Assembly: GCA_020725025.1 (NCBI GenBank)
Contig: DYFV01000040.1
Coordinates: 1 to 45,424 of the forward strand
Origin: Azoarcus sp.
GTDB lineage: Bacteria; Pseudomonadota; Gammaproteobacteria; Burkholderiales; Rhodocyclaceae
Direction of reading: 5' to 3'
DNA: 45,424 nt
The notes beneath the pieces were generated by a model, which was given only the letters and a program-made list of their open reading frames with translations, did not search any database and was not told the DNA's origin. This document shows, piece after piece, positions 1 to 8,521 of the stretch. Position numbers and translations under genes: made by a program. Each line of letters begins with the position of its first letter. Positions within the stretch are counted from its first letter, which is position 1.

Positions 1-3
1 CAG

Positions 4-77
4 TGGAGCGGGCGATGGGAATCGAACCCACGGCTCTAGCTTGGGAAGCTAGGGTATTACCATTATACGACGCCCGC
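4..77 (-). tRNA. tRNA-Gly (anticodon CCC)
   Basis: Read on the minus strand this folds as a full tRNA. The acceptor arms GCGGGCG (77-71) and CGCCCGC pair perfectly. The anticodon stem is CTAGC/GCTAG with loop TTCCCAA, which puts CCC at the anticodon and so glycine for GGG codons. The T arm contains the GGTTCGATTCC core, and the 3' CCA is encoded (plus-strand TGG at 4-6). A CCC isoacceptor makes sense in a high-GC genome that uses GGG. The gene ends almost at the window edge, so anything co-transcribed downstream of it is not visible. Confidence 0.95.
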
Positions 78-112
78 TCTGGTCACCTTCCCGAACCCGG
101 AAGGCGCCGCCT

Positions 113-141
113 ATTCTAATGAGCGCGGCGTTCCTGTGCAA
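113..141 (-). promoter_or_regulatory. candidate sigma70 promoter for tRNA-Gly
   Basis: On the minus strand a TAGAAT -10 hexamer (118-113) lies 17 bases after a weak TTGCAC -35 (141-136). The expected start near 106 would give a leader of about 30 bases before the mature tRNA end at 77. The -10 matches five of six consensus bases and the -35 only three, so the call rests mainly on the -10 and its position. Confidence 0.4.
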
Positions 142-149
142 CGTCGCGC

Positions 150-178
150 GGCCGGGCGCCGGGGAAAGGCGCCCGGCC
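150..178. repeat. 11-bp perfect inverted repeat upstream of thiS
   Basis: Arms GGCCGGGCGCC (150-160) and GGCGCCCGGCC (168-178) are exact reverse complements around the 7-base loop GGGGAAA. The hairpin sits between the divergent tRNA-Gly and thiS, 42 bases before the thiS start. No T-run follows in either direction, so it does not look like an intrinsic terminator. It could be an mRNA 5' structure or a protein site. I see no TPP riboswitch signature here. Confidence 0.5.
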
Positions 179-220
179 GGCGTGCTAGACTTTCGCCTTC
201 GTCCCGGACGCCGAACACCC

Positions 221-424
221 ATGATTCAGGTCACGATCAACGGTCGCAACGAACAGCTCGCCGAGGGCAGCACGCTGCTGGCGCTGCTCGAGGCGCGCGC
301 GCTCGCGGGCAAGCGCATCGCGGTCGAGCGCAACGGCGAGATCGTGCCCAAGGGGCGCCACGCCGAGACCGAGCTCGCCGACGGCGACCGGCTGGAGATC
401 GTGGTCGCCGTGGGCGGCGGCTGA
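221..424 (+). CDS. thiS: ThiS sulfur-carrier protein (thiamine thiazole synthesis)
   Basis: A 67-residue ubiquitin-fold sulfur carrier. Its C-terminal glycine is adenylated by ThiF and converted to a thiocarboxylate that donates sulfur to ThiG. The protein ends in GGG, giving the obligatory terminal Gly-Gly, and starts MIQVTINGR, typical of the beta-grasp family. I chose the ATG at 221 over an upstream in-frame ATG at 119 because only the shorter form matches the family length of about 65-70 residues. thiG follows after 46 bases on the same strand, so the two probably form one transcript. No TPP riboswitch was recognised upstream. Confidence 0.93.
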   Translation: MIQVTINGRNEQLAEGSTLLALLEARALAGKRIAVERNGEIVPKGRHAETELADGDRLEIVVAVGGG

Positions 425-470
425 GCCCGGCGCGAACCGAACACCCAACCCCATTCCCTACAGGTCGAAG

Positions 471-1256
471 ATGAGCGATTCCCTGGTCATTGCAGGCAAG
501 TCCTACCGTTCCCGCCTGCTGGTGGGTACCGGCAAGTACAAGGATTTCGACGAGACGCGCGCCGCCATCGACGCGAGCGGCGCCGAGATCGTCACCGTGG
601 CGATCCGCCGCACCAACATCGGACAGAACCCGGGCGAGCCCAACCTGCTCGACGTGCTGCCGCCCGAGCGCTACACCATCCTGCCGAACACCGCCGGCTG
701 CTACACCGCCGAGGACGCGGTGCGCACCCTGCGGCTCGCTCGCGAGCTGCTGGACGGCCACGCCCTGGTGAAGCTCGAGGTGCTGGGCGACCCGAAGACC
801 CTCTTCCCCAACATGCCCGAGACGCTGAAGGCGGCCGAGACCCTGGTGAAGGACGGCTTCCAGGTGATGGTCTACTGCTCGGACGACCCGATCCAGGCGA
901 AGATGCTGGAGGAGATCGGCTGCGTGGCGGTGATGCCGCTGGCCTCGCTCATCGGCTCCGGCATGGGCATCCTCAACCCCTGGAACCTGCGCCTGATCAT
1001 CGACCAGTCGAAGGTGCCGGTGCTGGTGGACGCGGGCGTGGGCACCGCGTCGGACGCGGCCATCGCCATGGAGCTCGGCTGCGACGGCGTGCTGATGAAC
1101 ACCGCCATCGCCGCGGCCGGCCAGCCGGTGCTGATGGCCGGCGCCATGAGGAAGGCGGTGGAGGCCGGCCGCGAGGCCTACCTCGCCGGCCGCATGCCGC
1201 GCAAGCATTACTCGGCCGACCCGAGCTCGCCCACCCAGGGCCTGATCGGCTCCTGA
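471..1256 (+). CDS. thiG: Thiazole synthase ThiG
   Basis: A 261-residue cytoplasmic TIM-barrel enzyme that builds the thiazole phosphate of thiamine from deoxyxylulose 5-phosphate, dehydroglycine and the ThiS thiocarboxylate. The family start ([20 protein letters not shown]) is intact. The Schiff-base lysine is K101 in the VKLEVLGD motif, and the phosphate-binding GVLMNTAIA segment lies near residue 205. Length matches the family. It directly follows thiS; thiF, thiH/thiO and thiE are not in the window, so the rest of the pathway is encoded elsewhere. Confidence 0.96.
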   Translation: MSDSLVIAGKSYRSRLLVGTGKYKDFDETRAAIDASGAEIVTVAIRRTNIGQNPGEPNLLDVLPPERYTILPNTAGCYTAEDAVRTLRLARELLDGHALVKLEVLGDPKTLFPNMPETLKAAETLVKDGFQVMVYCSDDPIQAKMLEEIGCVAVMPLASLIGSGMGILNPWNLRLIIDQSKVPVLVDAGVGTASDAAIAMELGCDGVLMNTAIAAAGQPVLMAGAMRKAVEAGREAYLAGRMPRKHYSADPSSPTQGLIGS

Positions 1257-1298
1257 TCCGCCGTCTCGCGGGCGACGTCCCGCGCCGTTTCGTTTTCG

Positions 1299-1321
1299 GC
1301 GCCCCGCTCCGTGCGGGGCGC
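1299..1321. repeat. 9-bp hairpin between thiG and trmB
   Basis: Arms GCGCCCCGC (1299-1307) and GCGGGGCGC (1313-1321) are perfect complements around a 5-base loop. The hairpin begins 43 bases after the thiG stop and ends 23 bases before trmB. No T-run follows, so efficient intrinsic termination is doubtful. It may only attenuate or stabilise the mRNA. Confidence 0.35.
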
Positions 1322-1343
1322 AGCATTCTCGCTCTCCTGCACC

Positions 1344-2072
1344 ATGACCGACACCACCCGCCCCGCCGCCGAACCTGACGTCCACGACCCGGAGGCGCGC
1401 TTTTCCAGCCGTTCGATCCGCAGCTTCGTGCTGCGCCAGGGGCGCATGTCGGTCGCCCAGCAGCGCCACTACGAGGAGACCCTGCCCAGGATCGGCATCC
1501 CCTACCGGGTGGCGCCCCTCGACCTCGACGTGGCCTTCGGCCGCAGTGCGCCGAAGATCGTCGAGATCGGCTTCGGCATGGGCGAGACCACGGCCAAGAT
1601 CGCCGCGGCGCTCCCGGACCGCGACTTCCTCGGCATCGAGGTGCACGGCCCCGGCGTGGGCAGCCTGTGCAAGCTCGTCGCCGACGAAGAGCTCGGCAAC
1701 GTGCGCATCATCCAGCACGACGCCGTAGAGGTGCTGCGCGACATGATCGGCGAGGGCTCCCTCGCCGGCGTGCATGTGTTCTTCCCCGATCCCTGGCCGA
1801 AAAAGCGTCACCACAAGCGCCGCATCATCCAGCCCGACTTCGTGTCGCTGATCGCCTCGCGGCTCGCGCCGGGCGGTTACCTGCATTGCGCGACCGATTG
1901 GGAGGAATACGCATACTGGATGTTGGAGGTGTTGCGCGGCGAGCCTCTGCTGCAGAATACGGCAGAAGACTACGCCCCCCGTCCCGGCTACCGCCCGCTC
2001 ACCAAGTTCGAGCAGCGCGGCCTGAGGCTCGGCCACGGGGTCTGGGATCTGGTGTTCACGCGCCGCGAGTAG
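1344..2072 (+). CDS. trmB: tRNA (guanine-N7-)-methyltransferase TrmB
   Basis: A 242-residue class I SAM-dependent methyltransferase that forms m7G46 in the variable loop of tRNAs. The SAM-binding motif EIGFGMGE lies near residue 72. The family block [15 protein letters not shown], with its catalytic and tRNA-binding basic residues, lies near 150. The ATG at 1344 (MTDTTRP) is preferred to an in-frame start 33 bases upstream, which falls inside the hairpin region and adds residues unlike the family. It lies downstream of thiSG on the same strand, with an 87-base gap after thiG. Confidence 0.95.
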   Translation: MTDTTRPAAEPDVHDPEARFSSRSIRSFVLRQGRMSVAQQRHYEETLPRIGIPYRVAPLDLDVAFGRSAPKIVEIGFGMGETTAKIAAALPDRDFLGIEVHGPGVGSLCKLVADEELGNVRIIQHDAVEVLRDMIGEGSLAGVHVFFPDPWPKKRHHKRRIIQPDFVSLIASRLAPGGYLHCATDWEEYAYWMLEVLRGEPLLQNTAEDYAPRPGYRPLTKFEQRGLRLGHGVWDLVFTRRE

Positions 2073-2122
2073 GCCACGGCCGACGCGCGCGGGATGCCTC
2101 GAAAATGGAGTAAGGGCAACCC

Positions 2123-3952
2123 ATGAATCGCGTGTTCCGCTTCATCGGCGGCGTCTTCGTCGCCTTCTGGCGTGGCCTCGACACGGCGCGCCGCATCGTC
2201 ATCAACCTCGTCTTCCTGGCTCTGGTGATCCTCGTCCTGGGGCTGCTGTTCCCACGTGCGCCACAGGTGCCGGATGGGTCGGCGCTGGTGCTGCGCCCGG
2301 CCGGCACGCTGGTCGAGGAGCAGACCCTGGACGACCCGCTGTCGCTGCTGCGCGCCGGACAGGTCCCCGCCGCCGAGGCGAGCATGGGCGAGCTGCTGGA
2401 GGCGATCGACGCCGCACGGCAGGACCCACGCATCAAGGCCCTGGTGCTGGAGACCGACGACCTGCAACAGGCGGGCGTCGCCAAGCTCGCCGAGCTGCGC
2501 GCCGCGCTGCAGGACTTCAAGGCGAGCGGCAAGCCGGTGTACGCGCGCGGCGAGCGCTTCACCCAGGGCCAGTACTACCTCGCCAGCGTCGCCAGCGAGG
2601 TCCACCTCGCCCCCGACGGCTTCGTGCTGCTGCAGGGGCTCGCCCGCTACGTCACCTACTTCAAGGGCGCCCTCGACAAGCTGGGGGTGAAGGTCCACGT
2701 GTTCCGGGTCGGGGAGTACAAGTCTTTCAGCGAGCCCTTCACCCGCGAGGACATGTCGGAGAAGGACCGTGAGGCCACCCGCGACCTGCTGGAGGCGCTG
2801 TGGAACCGCATCCGTGACGACGTCGCGGACAGCCGCCCCAAGGCCGCGCCGCATCTCGGAGAGTACATCAACGCCTACCCCGCCGTGCTGGAGAAGGTCG
2901 GCGGCGATCCGTCCCGCGCCGCGCTCGAAGCGGCCCTCGTCGACCGCCTCACCACCCGCGACGAGTGGCGCGACTACCTGAGGGAGCACGTGGGCGCCAA
3001 CGGCGACGGCAAGGAGTACCGGCGCGTGAGTCTGGCGAACTACCTCGGCGCGGTACGCGCCGAGCGCGAGCACGAGCCCGACAAGGTGGCCGTGCTGGTG
3101 GCCCAGGGCGCCATCGTGGACGGCATCGGCGGCCCCGGAACGGTGGGCGGCGACAGCTTCGCGCGGCTGATCCGCGAGGCGCGCGAGGACGAGCGGGTCA
3201 AGGCACTGGTGATCCGCATCGACAGCCCCGGCGGCAGCGCCTGGGCCTCGGAGGTGATCCGACGCGAGCTGGAAGTCACCCGCGAGGCCGGCAAGCCGGT
3301 GATCGCCTCGATGAGCTCGGTAGCCGCCTCGGGCGGGTACTGGATCGCCACCGGCGCCGAGAAGATCTGGGCCGCGCCCTCCACGCTCACCGGCTCGATC
3401 GGCATCTTCGCGATGTTCCCGGTGCTGGCGGAGCCGCTGGACCGGCTCGGCCTCAGCGTGGACGGCGTCGCCACCGCCCCGCTCGCGGGCGCCTTCGATC
3501 CCCGCCGCCCGCTCCCGCCGACCGCGGAGGCGACACTGGAACAGGGCATCGAGTTCGGCTACCGGCGCTTCCTGCAGGTGGTCGCACAGGCCCGCGGCAT
3601 GACGCCAGCGGAGGTAAACACGGTGGCCCAGGGACGCGTATGGACCGGCGAGGCGGCCGCCAAGCTGGGTCTGGTGGACGAGCTGGGCGGCCTGGAGGAG
3701 GCGGTGGTGGCGGCCGCCGAGCGCGCCGGCCTCGAGCGCTACGAGGTGGTGTGGCCGCGGGCCGGCCTGCCGCCCGTGGAGCGGCTGCTGCGCAGCGTGG
3801 CCGAGACGGCGGCCGGCACGCTGGCGCCTGCCGCGGGCACGGACGCGCCGCTCGCGCGGGCACTGGGCGCACTGCGCGCCGAGGTGGAGGAGCTGATGCG
3901 CCTGAACGACCCGGGGCACATCTACGCGCATTGCCTGTGCGGGGCGCCGTAG
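2123..3952 (+). CDS. sppA: Signal peptide peptidase SppA, 67-kDa type
   Basis: A 609-residue membrane-anchored serine peptidase that clears cleaved signal peptides. One transmembrane helix spans about residues 26-44 and anchors a periplasmic body. The tandem SppA domains of the long (E. coli-like) form are both present. The Ser/Lys dyad is visible as K200 in GEYKSFSEPF and S403 in AASGGYW, the counterparts of E. coli K209 and S409. Length matches the E. coli enzyme (618). The start follows a GGAGTAAGGG ribosome-binding stretch. The gene is 50 bases after trmB and ends inside a strong hairpin. Confidence 0.95.
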   Translation: MNRVFRFIGGVFVAFWRGLDTARRIVINLVFLALVILVLGLLFPRAPQVPDGSALVLRPAGTLVEEQTLDDPLSLLRAGQVPAAEASMGELLEAIDAARQDPRIKALVLETDDLQQAGVAKLAELRAALQDFKASGKPVYARGERFTQGQYYLASVASEVHLAPDGFVLLQGLARYVTYFKGALDKLGVKVHVFRVGEYKSFSEPFTREDMSEKDREATRDLLEALWNRIRDDVADSRPKAAPHLGEYINAYPAVLEKVGGDPSRAALEAALVDRLTTRDEWRDYLREHVGANGDGKEYRRVSLANYLGAVRAEREHEPDKVAVLVAQGAIVDGIGGPGTVGGDSFARLIREAREDERVKALVIRIDSPGGSAWASEVIRRELEVTREAGKPVIASMSSVAASGGYWIATGAEKIWAAPSTLTGSIGIFAMFPVLAEPLDRLGLSVDGVATAPLAGAFDPRRPLPPTAEATLEQGIEFGYRRFLQVVAQARGMTPAEVNTVAQGRVWTGEAAAKLGLVDELGGLEEAVVAAAERAGLERYEVVWPRAGLPPVERLLRSVAETAAGTLAPAAGTDAPLARALGALRAEVEELMRLNDPGHIYAHCLCGAP

Positions 3953-3993
3953 TCGCGGCGGAAGCCGCGAACGTCCGGGCTTCCGCCGCGACT
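3951..3993 (+). terminator. 16-bp perfect hairpin at the sppA stop codon
   Basis: The arms at 3951-3966 and 3978-3993 are exact 16-base reverse complements (core GTCGCGGCGGAAGCC) around an 11-base loop. The left arm overlaps the last two bases of the sppA TAG. No T-run follows, so intrinsic termination is uncertain. The hairpin could instead protect the 3' end or work with Rho. A REP pair begins eight bases further on. Confidence 0.5.
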
Positions 3994-4000
3994 GCGACCC

Positions 4001-4092
4001 GTAGCCCGGATGCAGCCGAAGGCGGAATCCGGGGCGGCCCGGCGCGTCCGTTTCAGGCGTCCCCGGATTCCGTTTCACTCCATCCGGGCTAC
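4001..4092. repeat. REP-like inverted pair A (GTAG head)
   Basis: Two copies face each other. The left copy reads GTAGCCCGGATGCAGCCG, followed by a GCGGAATCCGGG arm. The right copy read on the minus strand begins GTAGCCCGGATGGAG. Each copy is itself an imperfect palindrome (CCCGGAT...ATCCGGG), and the pair forms a larger cruciform. The GTAG head plus palindrome is the format of REP elements linked to RAYT transposases. It lies between convergent sppA and hemW, where it may act as a bidirectional terminator. The right-hand GTAG supplies the hemW stop codon. Confidence 0.8.
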
Positions 4093-5309
4093 GAGAGAAA
4101 TTGCGTCAGCAGGTCGTTCAGGAAATGCCGCCCGCGCTCGGTCGGGCGGATCGCCTCCGCCGTGATCTCCACCAGCCCCTGGCGGCGCGCCTCGGCGAGT
4201 TGGGGCTCGATCGCCGCCAGCGGCAGGCCGGTGCGGGCGGCGAAGAGCTCCCGCGGAAAACCGTCGGTGAGCCGCAGCGCGTTCATCATGAACTCGAAGG
4301 GGATCTCTTCGGCGGTCACCTCGCGCCGCTCCTGCACGAAATCCCGGGTACGCGCCGCCTCCAGGTAGCGCACGGGATGTTTGTGGCGCATCTCGCGCAC
4401 CACCCCCTCGTGGCTGGAGAGCTTGCCGTGGGCGCCGGCGCCGATGCCCAGGTAATCCCCGAAGGTCCAGTAGTTGAGGTTGTGGCGGCACTCCTGGCCG
4501 GGCCGGGCGAAGGCGGAGGTCTCGTAGTGGCGGAAGCCCGCCGCGGCGAGCCGCGCCTCGATGGCGTCCTGCATGTCGGCCGCGGTGTCCGGATCGGGGA
4601 TGGGCGGTGGCGCGTGGTGGAAGGGCGTGTTGGGCTCGAGGGTGAGGTGGTAGCAGGAGAGATGGCTCACCCCGAAGCCGAGCGCGCGCTCCAGGTCGGC
4701 GAGTGCCTCGCCGGGCGTCTGCTGCGGCAGCGCGTACATCAGATCGAGGTTCACCCGCTCGAAGTGGGCGAGCGCGGTCTCGATCGCGGCGCAAGCCTGG
4801 GCCGAATCGTGCACCCGCCCCAGGCGCAGGAGCTGGCGGTCGTCGAAGCTCTGGATGCCGAGGGAGAGGCGGTTCACCCCTGCCGCCCGATAGTCGCGGA
4901 AGCGGCCGGCCTCCACGGTGCCGGGATTGGCCTCGAGGGTGATCTCGGCAAGCGGATCGAGCGGCAGCAGGCTGCGGATCGCGGTGAGCAGCCGGTCCAG
5001 CCCTTGGGCCGACATGAGGCTGGGGGTGCCGCCGCCGATGAACACCGAATGCACGCGGCGGCCCCACACCTGCGGCAGGGCGCCCTCCAGGTCGGCCACC
5101 AGTGCGTCGAGGTAGGCCTCCTCGGGAATCGCGTCCTCGCTCTCGCGCAGCGCGTGGGAGTTGAAGTCGCAGTAGGGGCACTTCCTCACGCACCACGGGA
5201 AGTGCACGTAGAGGGCGAGCGGCGGCGGCGCGGCGAGCTCGATGCGGCGCTCGCCCGCCGCGGCGACCGGTGCCGCCGGGGTGAGCGGGATGACGCGCCG
5301 ACCGCTCAC
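4089..5309 (-). CDS. hemW: HemW-type radical SAM heme chaperone
   Basis: A 406-residue radical SAM protein of the HemW family, thought to carry heme to respiratory enzymes rather than act as coproporphyrinogen dehydrogenase. The CxxxCxxC cluster ligands are C40, C44 and C47 (CVRKCPYC). There is no HemN-type N-terminal extension, which argues for HemW over HemN. I chose the GTG at 5309 because it overlaps the rdgB stop (GTGA). Longer upstream frames only read through rdgB out of frame. The TAG stop (4091-4089) lies in the GTAG head of a REP copy. Confidence 0.9.
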   Translation of the reverse strand: MSGRRVIPLTPAAPVAAAGERRIELAAPPPLALYVHFPWCVRKCPYCDFNSHALRESEDAIPEEAYLDALVADLEGALPQVWGRRVHSVFIGGGTPSLMSAQGLDRLLTAIRSLLPLDPLAEITLEANPGTVEAGRFRDYRAAGVNRLSLGIQSFDDRQLLRLGRVHDSAQACAAIETALAHFERVNLDLMYALPQQTPGEALADLERALGFGVSHLSCYHLTLEPNTPFHHAPPPIPDPDTAADMQDAIEARLAAAGFRHYETSAFARPGQECRHNLNYWTFGDYLGIGAGAHGKLSSHEGVVREMRHKHPVRYLEAARTRDFVQERREVTAEEIPFEFMMNALRLTDGFPRELFAARTGLPLAAIEPQLAEARRQGLVEITAEAIRPTERGRHFLNDLLTQFLS

Positions 5310-5902
5310 AACGGATCGCGCGCGAGCCGGTCGAGCAGGTGGCGCATGGCCGCGCCGCGATGACTCAGCGTGTTCTTGAGCCTGGCCTCGAGCTCGGCCG
5401 CGGTCTGCTCCAGCTCGGGCAGCCAGAATAGCGGGTCGTAGCCGAAGCCCTGCTCGCCGCGCGGCGCCTCGAGGATCTCCCCGTGCCACTCGCCGTCGGC
5501 GATGAGCGGGCGCGGGTCGGTGGGCGAGCGCACCAGGGCGACGGCCGAGTAGAAGAAGGCGCGCCGGTCGGTCAGGCCCGCCATGCGCTCGAGCAGCAGC
5601 GCGTTGTTGCGCGCGTCGGACTTCGGCTCGCCGGCGAAGCGCGCCGAGCGCACCCCGGGTTCGCCACCGAGCGCGGCCACGCACAGTCCGGAGTCGTCGG
5701 CCACCGCCGGCAGGCCCGTATGGGCCGCGGCGTGGCGCGCCTTGGCGAGGGCATTCTCCACGAAGGTGGCGTGGGGCTCCTCCGCCTCGGGCACGCCGAA
5801 GGCCGACTGGGGGACCACCTCGATGCCCAGCGGGCCGAGCAGCGCCGCCATCTCGGCGGCCTTCTTGACGTTGTTGCTGGCGAGCACGAGCCGCTTGGTC
5901 AT
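5306..5902 (-). CDS. rdgB: XTP/dITP diphosphatase RdgB (HAM1 family)
   Basis: A 198-residue house-cleaning pyrophosphatase that hydrolyses dITP, XTP and similar non-canonical purine nucleotides to monophosphates. Visible family motifs are the N-terminal LASNNVKK substrate loop (S/T-x-N-x-x-K), VADDSGLCV with metal-binding acidic residues, and [15 protein letters not shown] lies near the C-terminus. Length is normal. The start overlaps the rph stop by four bases (ATGA) and the stop overlaps hemW, so translation is probably coupled through rph, rdgB and hemW. Confidence 0.95.
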   Translation of the reverse strand: MTKRLVLASNNVKKAAEMAALLGPLGIEVVPQSAFGVPEAEEPHATFVENALAKARHAAAHTGLPAVADDSGLCVAALGGEPGVRSARFAGEPKSDARNNALLLERMAGLTDRRAFFYSAVALVRSPTDPRPLIADGEWHGEILEAPRGEQGFGYDPLFWLPELEQTAAELEARLKNTLSHRGAAMRHLLDRLARDPL

Positions 5903-6624
5903 GCCGTGACTCCCGCAATGGCGGCCTGCTGCGCGGCCAGCAGGCGGCGGATGCCGCCCTCGGCAAGCTCCAGCAGGACATCGAGCTCGCGCCGGGTGAA
6001 GGGCGCGCCCTCGGCGGTGCCCTGCACCTCCACGAAGCCGCCGGCGTTGGTCATCACCACGTTCATGTCGGTGTCGCAGCCGGAATCCTCGGCGTAGTCG
6101 AGATCGAGCACCGGCACGCCGTCGTACACGCCCACCGACACGGCGGCCACCCAGGCGCGCAGCGGGCTTTCCATCAGCGCACCGTCGGCGACCAGCCCGG
6201 CCAGCGCGTCGTGCAGGGCCACACAGGCGCCGGTGATGGCGGCAGTGCGGGTGCCGCCGTCGGCCTGCAGCACGTCGCAGTCGACGATGATCTGGCGCTC
6301 GCCCAGCGCCGCCAGGTCGATCACCGCCCGCAGGCTGCGCCCGATCAGGCGCTGGATCTCCTGGGTGCGCCCGGTTTGCTTGCCCTTGGCCGCCTCGCGC
6401 GCGCCGCGGGTGTGGGTGGCGCGCGGCAGCATTCCGTACTCGGCGGTGACCCAGCCCTGACCCTTGCCGCGCAGGAAGGGGGGCACGTTCTCCTCCACGC
6501 TGGCGGTGCACAGCACCCGGGTGTCGCCGAACTCGACGAGCACCGAGCCTTCGGCGTGGCGGGTGTAGTTGCGGGTGATGCGGACGGGACGGAGCTCGTC
6601 GGGAGCGCGTTGGCTGGGACGCAT
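5899..6624 (-). CDS. rph: Ribonuclease PH
   Basis: A 241-residue phosphorolytic 3'-5' exoribonuclease that trims tRNA 3' ends and forms a hexameric ring. The N-terminus [18 protein letters not shown], the phosphate-binding [10 protein letters not shown] segment and the RSLRAVIDL block are all family-typical. The frame is full length, so this is not the truncated form seen in E. coli K-12. An AGGAAG ribosome-binding site precedes the ATG at 6624. The gene lies 9 bases after the PP2C phosphatase and overlaps rdgB. Confidence 0.96.
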   Translation of the reverse strand: MRPSQRAPDELRPVRITRNYTRHAEGSVLVEFGDTRVLCTASVEENVPPFLRGKGQGWVTAEYGMLPRATHTRGAREAAKGKQTGRTQEIQRLIGRSLRAVIDLAALGERQIIVDCDVLQADGGTRTAAITGACVALHDALAGLVADGALMESPLRAWVAAVSVGVYDGVPVLDLDYAEDSGCDTDMNVVMTNAGGFVEVQGTAEGAPFTRRELDVLLELAEGGIRRLLAAQQAAIAGVTA

Positions 6625-6633
6625 GGGTTCTTC

Positions 6634-7557
6634 CTATTTGCTGAACTTCTGGATGGCGGCGTTGATCTCGGCGATGGCCTTCTCGATCTCGTCGTCGGTG
6701 AGATCGTACTTGTTGCCGGCGCCGCCGCCCCGGGCGTTGTCGAAGGTGTCCAGGCGGGTGGTGAAGCTGTCCAGCGCCAGGGTCTCGGTGGACACCGACT
6801 CGGTCCCGACGGCGGTGACGTCGGTCTCCCAGTGCATGGCGATCATCGAGAGGTTGTCGCAGGAAGGGCCGGCCATTTGCTCGGCCAGATTCATCAGCTT
6901 CGGCACGGCATCCATCACGTTCGTTCCGGCAAGCCCGCTCACCAGCGCCTCGTTGCCGAGCGGACCCCACACGCCGTCGGTACACAGAACCAGGATGTCG
7001 CCGTCGCGCAGCGCGGTGCGGCGGGAGAACTCGATCTGCGGCGGGTGGCTGCCGCCGAGACAGCTGTAGATGCGGTTGCGCCCCGGGTGGCGCGCCGCGC
7101 CCTCGGCGTCGAGCAGGCCCTGGTCCATCATCAGCTGCACGCGCGAATGGTCGCGCGTCTGCACCGCGACGCGCCCCTGGCGCAGCAGATAGAGCCGCGA
7201 ATCGCCGGCGTGGGCCCAGTGCGCGAAGCCCTCCTGCACCACGCAGGCCACCACGGTGGTGCGCGGCGCCTCGGGCAGCTGCTTGTCGAAGGCATAGTCG
7301 AGGATGGCGTTATGGGCATTGCCGAGCGCGCGCGACAGGAACAGCGACGGGTCGGCGAGCATCGGCCGCGCTTCGCGCTGGAAGGCGTGGGTGATGAACT
7401 GCACCGCGATCTGCGCCGCCACCTCGCCGTGCAGGTGCCCGCCCATGCCGTCGGCAATGACCATGAGCAGCGCATCGCTGGAGTAGCAGTAGGCGAGGCG
7501 GTCCTGGTTGTTCTTGCGCCGGCCGACGCGGCTTTCCTGGAATATGGTGAATTTCAT
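6634..7557 (-). CDS. PP2C-family protein phosphatase
   Basis: A 307-residue metal-dependent Ser/Thr protein phosphatase. PP2C motifs appear in order: NNQDR (residues 16-20), ADGMGGHLHGE (35-45), AHAGDSRLYLLR, TRDHSRVQ, LCTDGVWG and DNLSMIAM. The metal-binding aspartates D19 and D36 and the two C-terminal aspartates are present. A tail of about 60 residues after the catalytic domain is rich in Thr and Ser (ETLALDSFTTRLDTFD), then ends in an acidic/helical segment. That tail could be a substrate of the neighbouring kinase. The kinase stop is 16 bases upstream, so the two are an obvious writer/eraser pair. Confidence 0.92.
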   Translation of the reverse strand: MKFTIFQESRVGRRKNNQDRLAYCYSSDALLMVIADGMGGHLHGEVAAQIAVQFITHAFQREARPMLADPSLFLSRALGNAHNAILDYAFDKQLPEAPRTTVVACVVQEGFAHWAHAGDSRLYLLRQGRVAVQTRDHSRVQLMMDQGLLDAEGAARHPGRNRIYSCLGGSHPPQIEFSRRTALRDGDILVLCTDGVWGPLGNEALVSGLAGTNVMDAVPKLMNLAEQMAGPSCDNLSMIAMHWETDVTAVGTESVSTETLALDSFTTRLDTFDNARGGGAGNKYDLTDDEIEKAIAEINAAIQKFSK

Positions 7558-7573
7558 CGAGGGGCGCCTCAGG

Positions 7574-8521
7574 CTAGGAGCGTCCGATAAACGATTTGAG
7601 CCGGGTGCCCAGGTCGGTGAACCAGGTGGCCGGCATGGGTTCGCCCGCATCCTTGCGGGCGAGCGCCTTCTGAAGCGAATACACGCTCTGGGGCCGCTCC
7701 AGCGGATCGAGCTTGAGGCACCACTCCACCGTCTGCAGCAGCTGCTCGGAATAGCGTGCGGAATGGGTCCGGGTGACCGGATCGAGAGAGTCCTGGCGCA
7801 CGCGCTCGTCCGAGCGCGGGGGCGCGGAGCCGGTGATACAGGCGTACATGCTCGCGCCCACGCTGTAGATGTCGCTCCAGGGTCCGAGCGCCTCGCGGTC
7901 GGCGAACTGCTCGGGCGAGGCGAAGCCGGGCGTGTACATCGGCTTGAGCATCGGCTGGTCGGCCACCAGGGTCTGGCGCGCGGCGCCGAAGTCGAGCAGA
8001 ACCGGAGTGCCGTCGTTGCGCAGGTAGATGTTGGAGGGCTTGATGTCGAGATGCAGCAGCTTGTGGGCATGCACCTCCCGCAGCCCGTTCAGCATGCGGG
8101 TGAACACCGCGCGGATGAAGCGCTCGCGCACCTCGCCGCGGTGGGTGTGGATGTACTCGTGCAGCGTCCGCCCGCGTTCGAACTGCATCACCATGTAGAC
8201 GGTGCCGTTGGCGCGGAAGAAGTTGAGCACGCGCACCACATTCGGATGCATCAGCTTGGCCAGCGCCCGGCCTTCCTCGAAAAAGCACTTCATGCCGTAG
8301 CGAAAGGCCGGCTGGTTGTCGAGGTCCACCTGCGGCTCGATCTCGCCTTCCTTGCGCAACGCGAGGGAGTTGGGCAGGTACTCCTTGATCGCCACCGGCG
8401 TCCCATCCTTGTCCATCGCCAGGTATACGATGGAGAAACCGCCGAGCGAGAGCTGGCGCTCGATCCGGTACTGATCGAGCTGGAAGCCTTGCGGCAGGGG
8501 GCAGTTGGCTTGAGCCGGCAT
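7574..8521 (-). CDS. Serine/threonine protein kinase (Hanks type)
   Basis: A 315-residue soluble bacterial kinase with a single domain and no transmembrane or PASTA segment. The glycine loop is LSLGGFSIVY (residues 24-33), and the ATP lysine is K46 in VAIKEYLP. The catalytic loop is HLDIKPSN with D159, and the metal-binding DFG is at 177-179. The HRD arginine is replaced by leucine, so this is a non-RD kinase that may not need activation-loop phosphorylation. It is the first gene of the kinase, phosphatase, rph, rdgB and hemW operon. The targets cannot be read from the sequence. Confidence 0.92.
   Translation of the reverse strand: MPAQANCPLPQGFQLDQYRIERQLSLGGFSIVYLAMDKDGTPVAIKEYLPNSLALRKEGEIEPQVDLDNQPAFRYGMKCFFEEGRALAKLMHPNVVRVLNFFRANGTVYMVMQFERGRTLHEYIHTHRGEVRERFIRAVFTRMLNGLREVHAHKLLHLDIKPSNIYLRNDGTPVLLDFGAARQTLVADQPMLKPMYTPGFASPEQFADREALGPWSDIYSVGASMYACITGSAPPRSDERVRQDSLDPVTRTHSARYSEQLLQTVEWCLKLDPLERPQSVYSLQKALARKDAGEPMPATWFTDLGTRLKSFIGRS

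Noticed and set aside
150..220. TPP riboswitch upstream of thiS
   Set aside because: No conserved THI-box sequence (CUGAGA core) is present. The space is taken by a simple GC-rich hairpin.
237..2036. Open frame of 599 codons on the minus strand
   Set aside because: It is antisense to thiS, thiG and trmB, and its composition (Arg, His, Ala, Gly rich) is that of a shadow frame. No domain is recognisable.
5310..5981. N-terminal extension of hemW across rdgB
   Set aside because: The same frame continues upstream of 5309, but only as an out-of-frame reading of rdgB. The GTG at 5309 overlapping the rdgB stop gives the normal HemW length.
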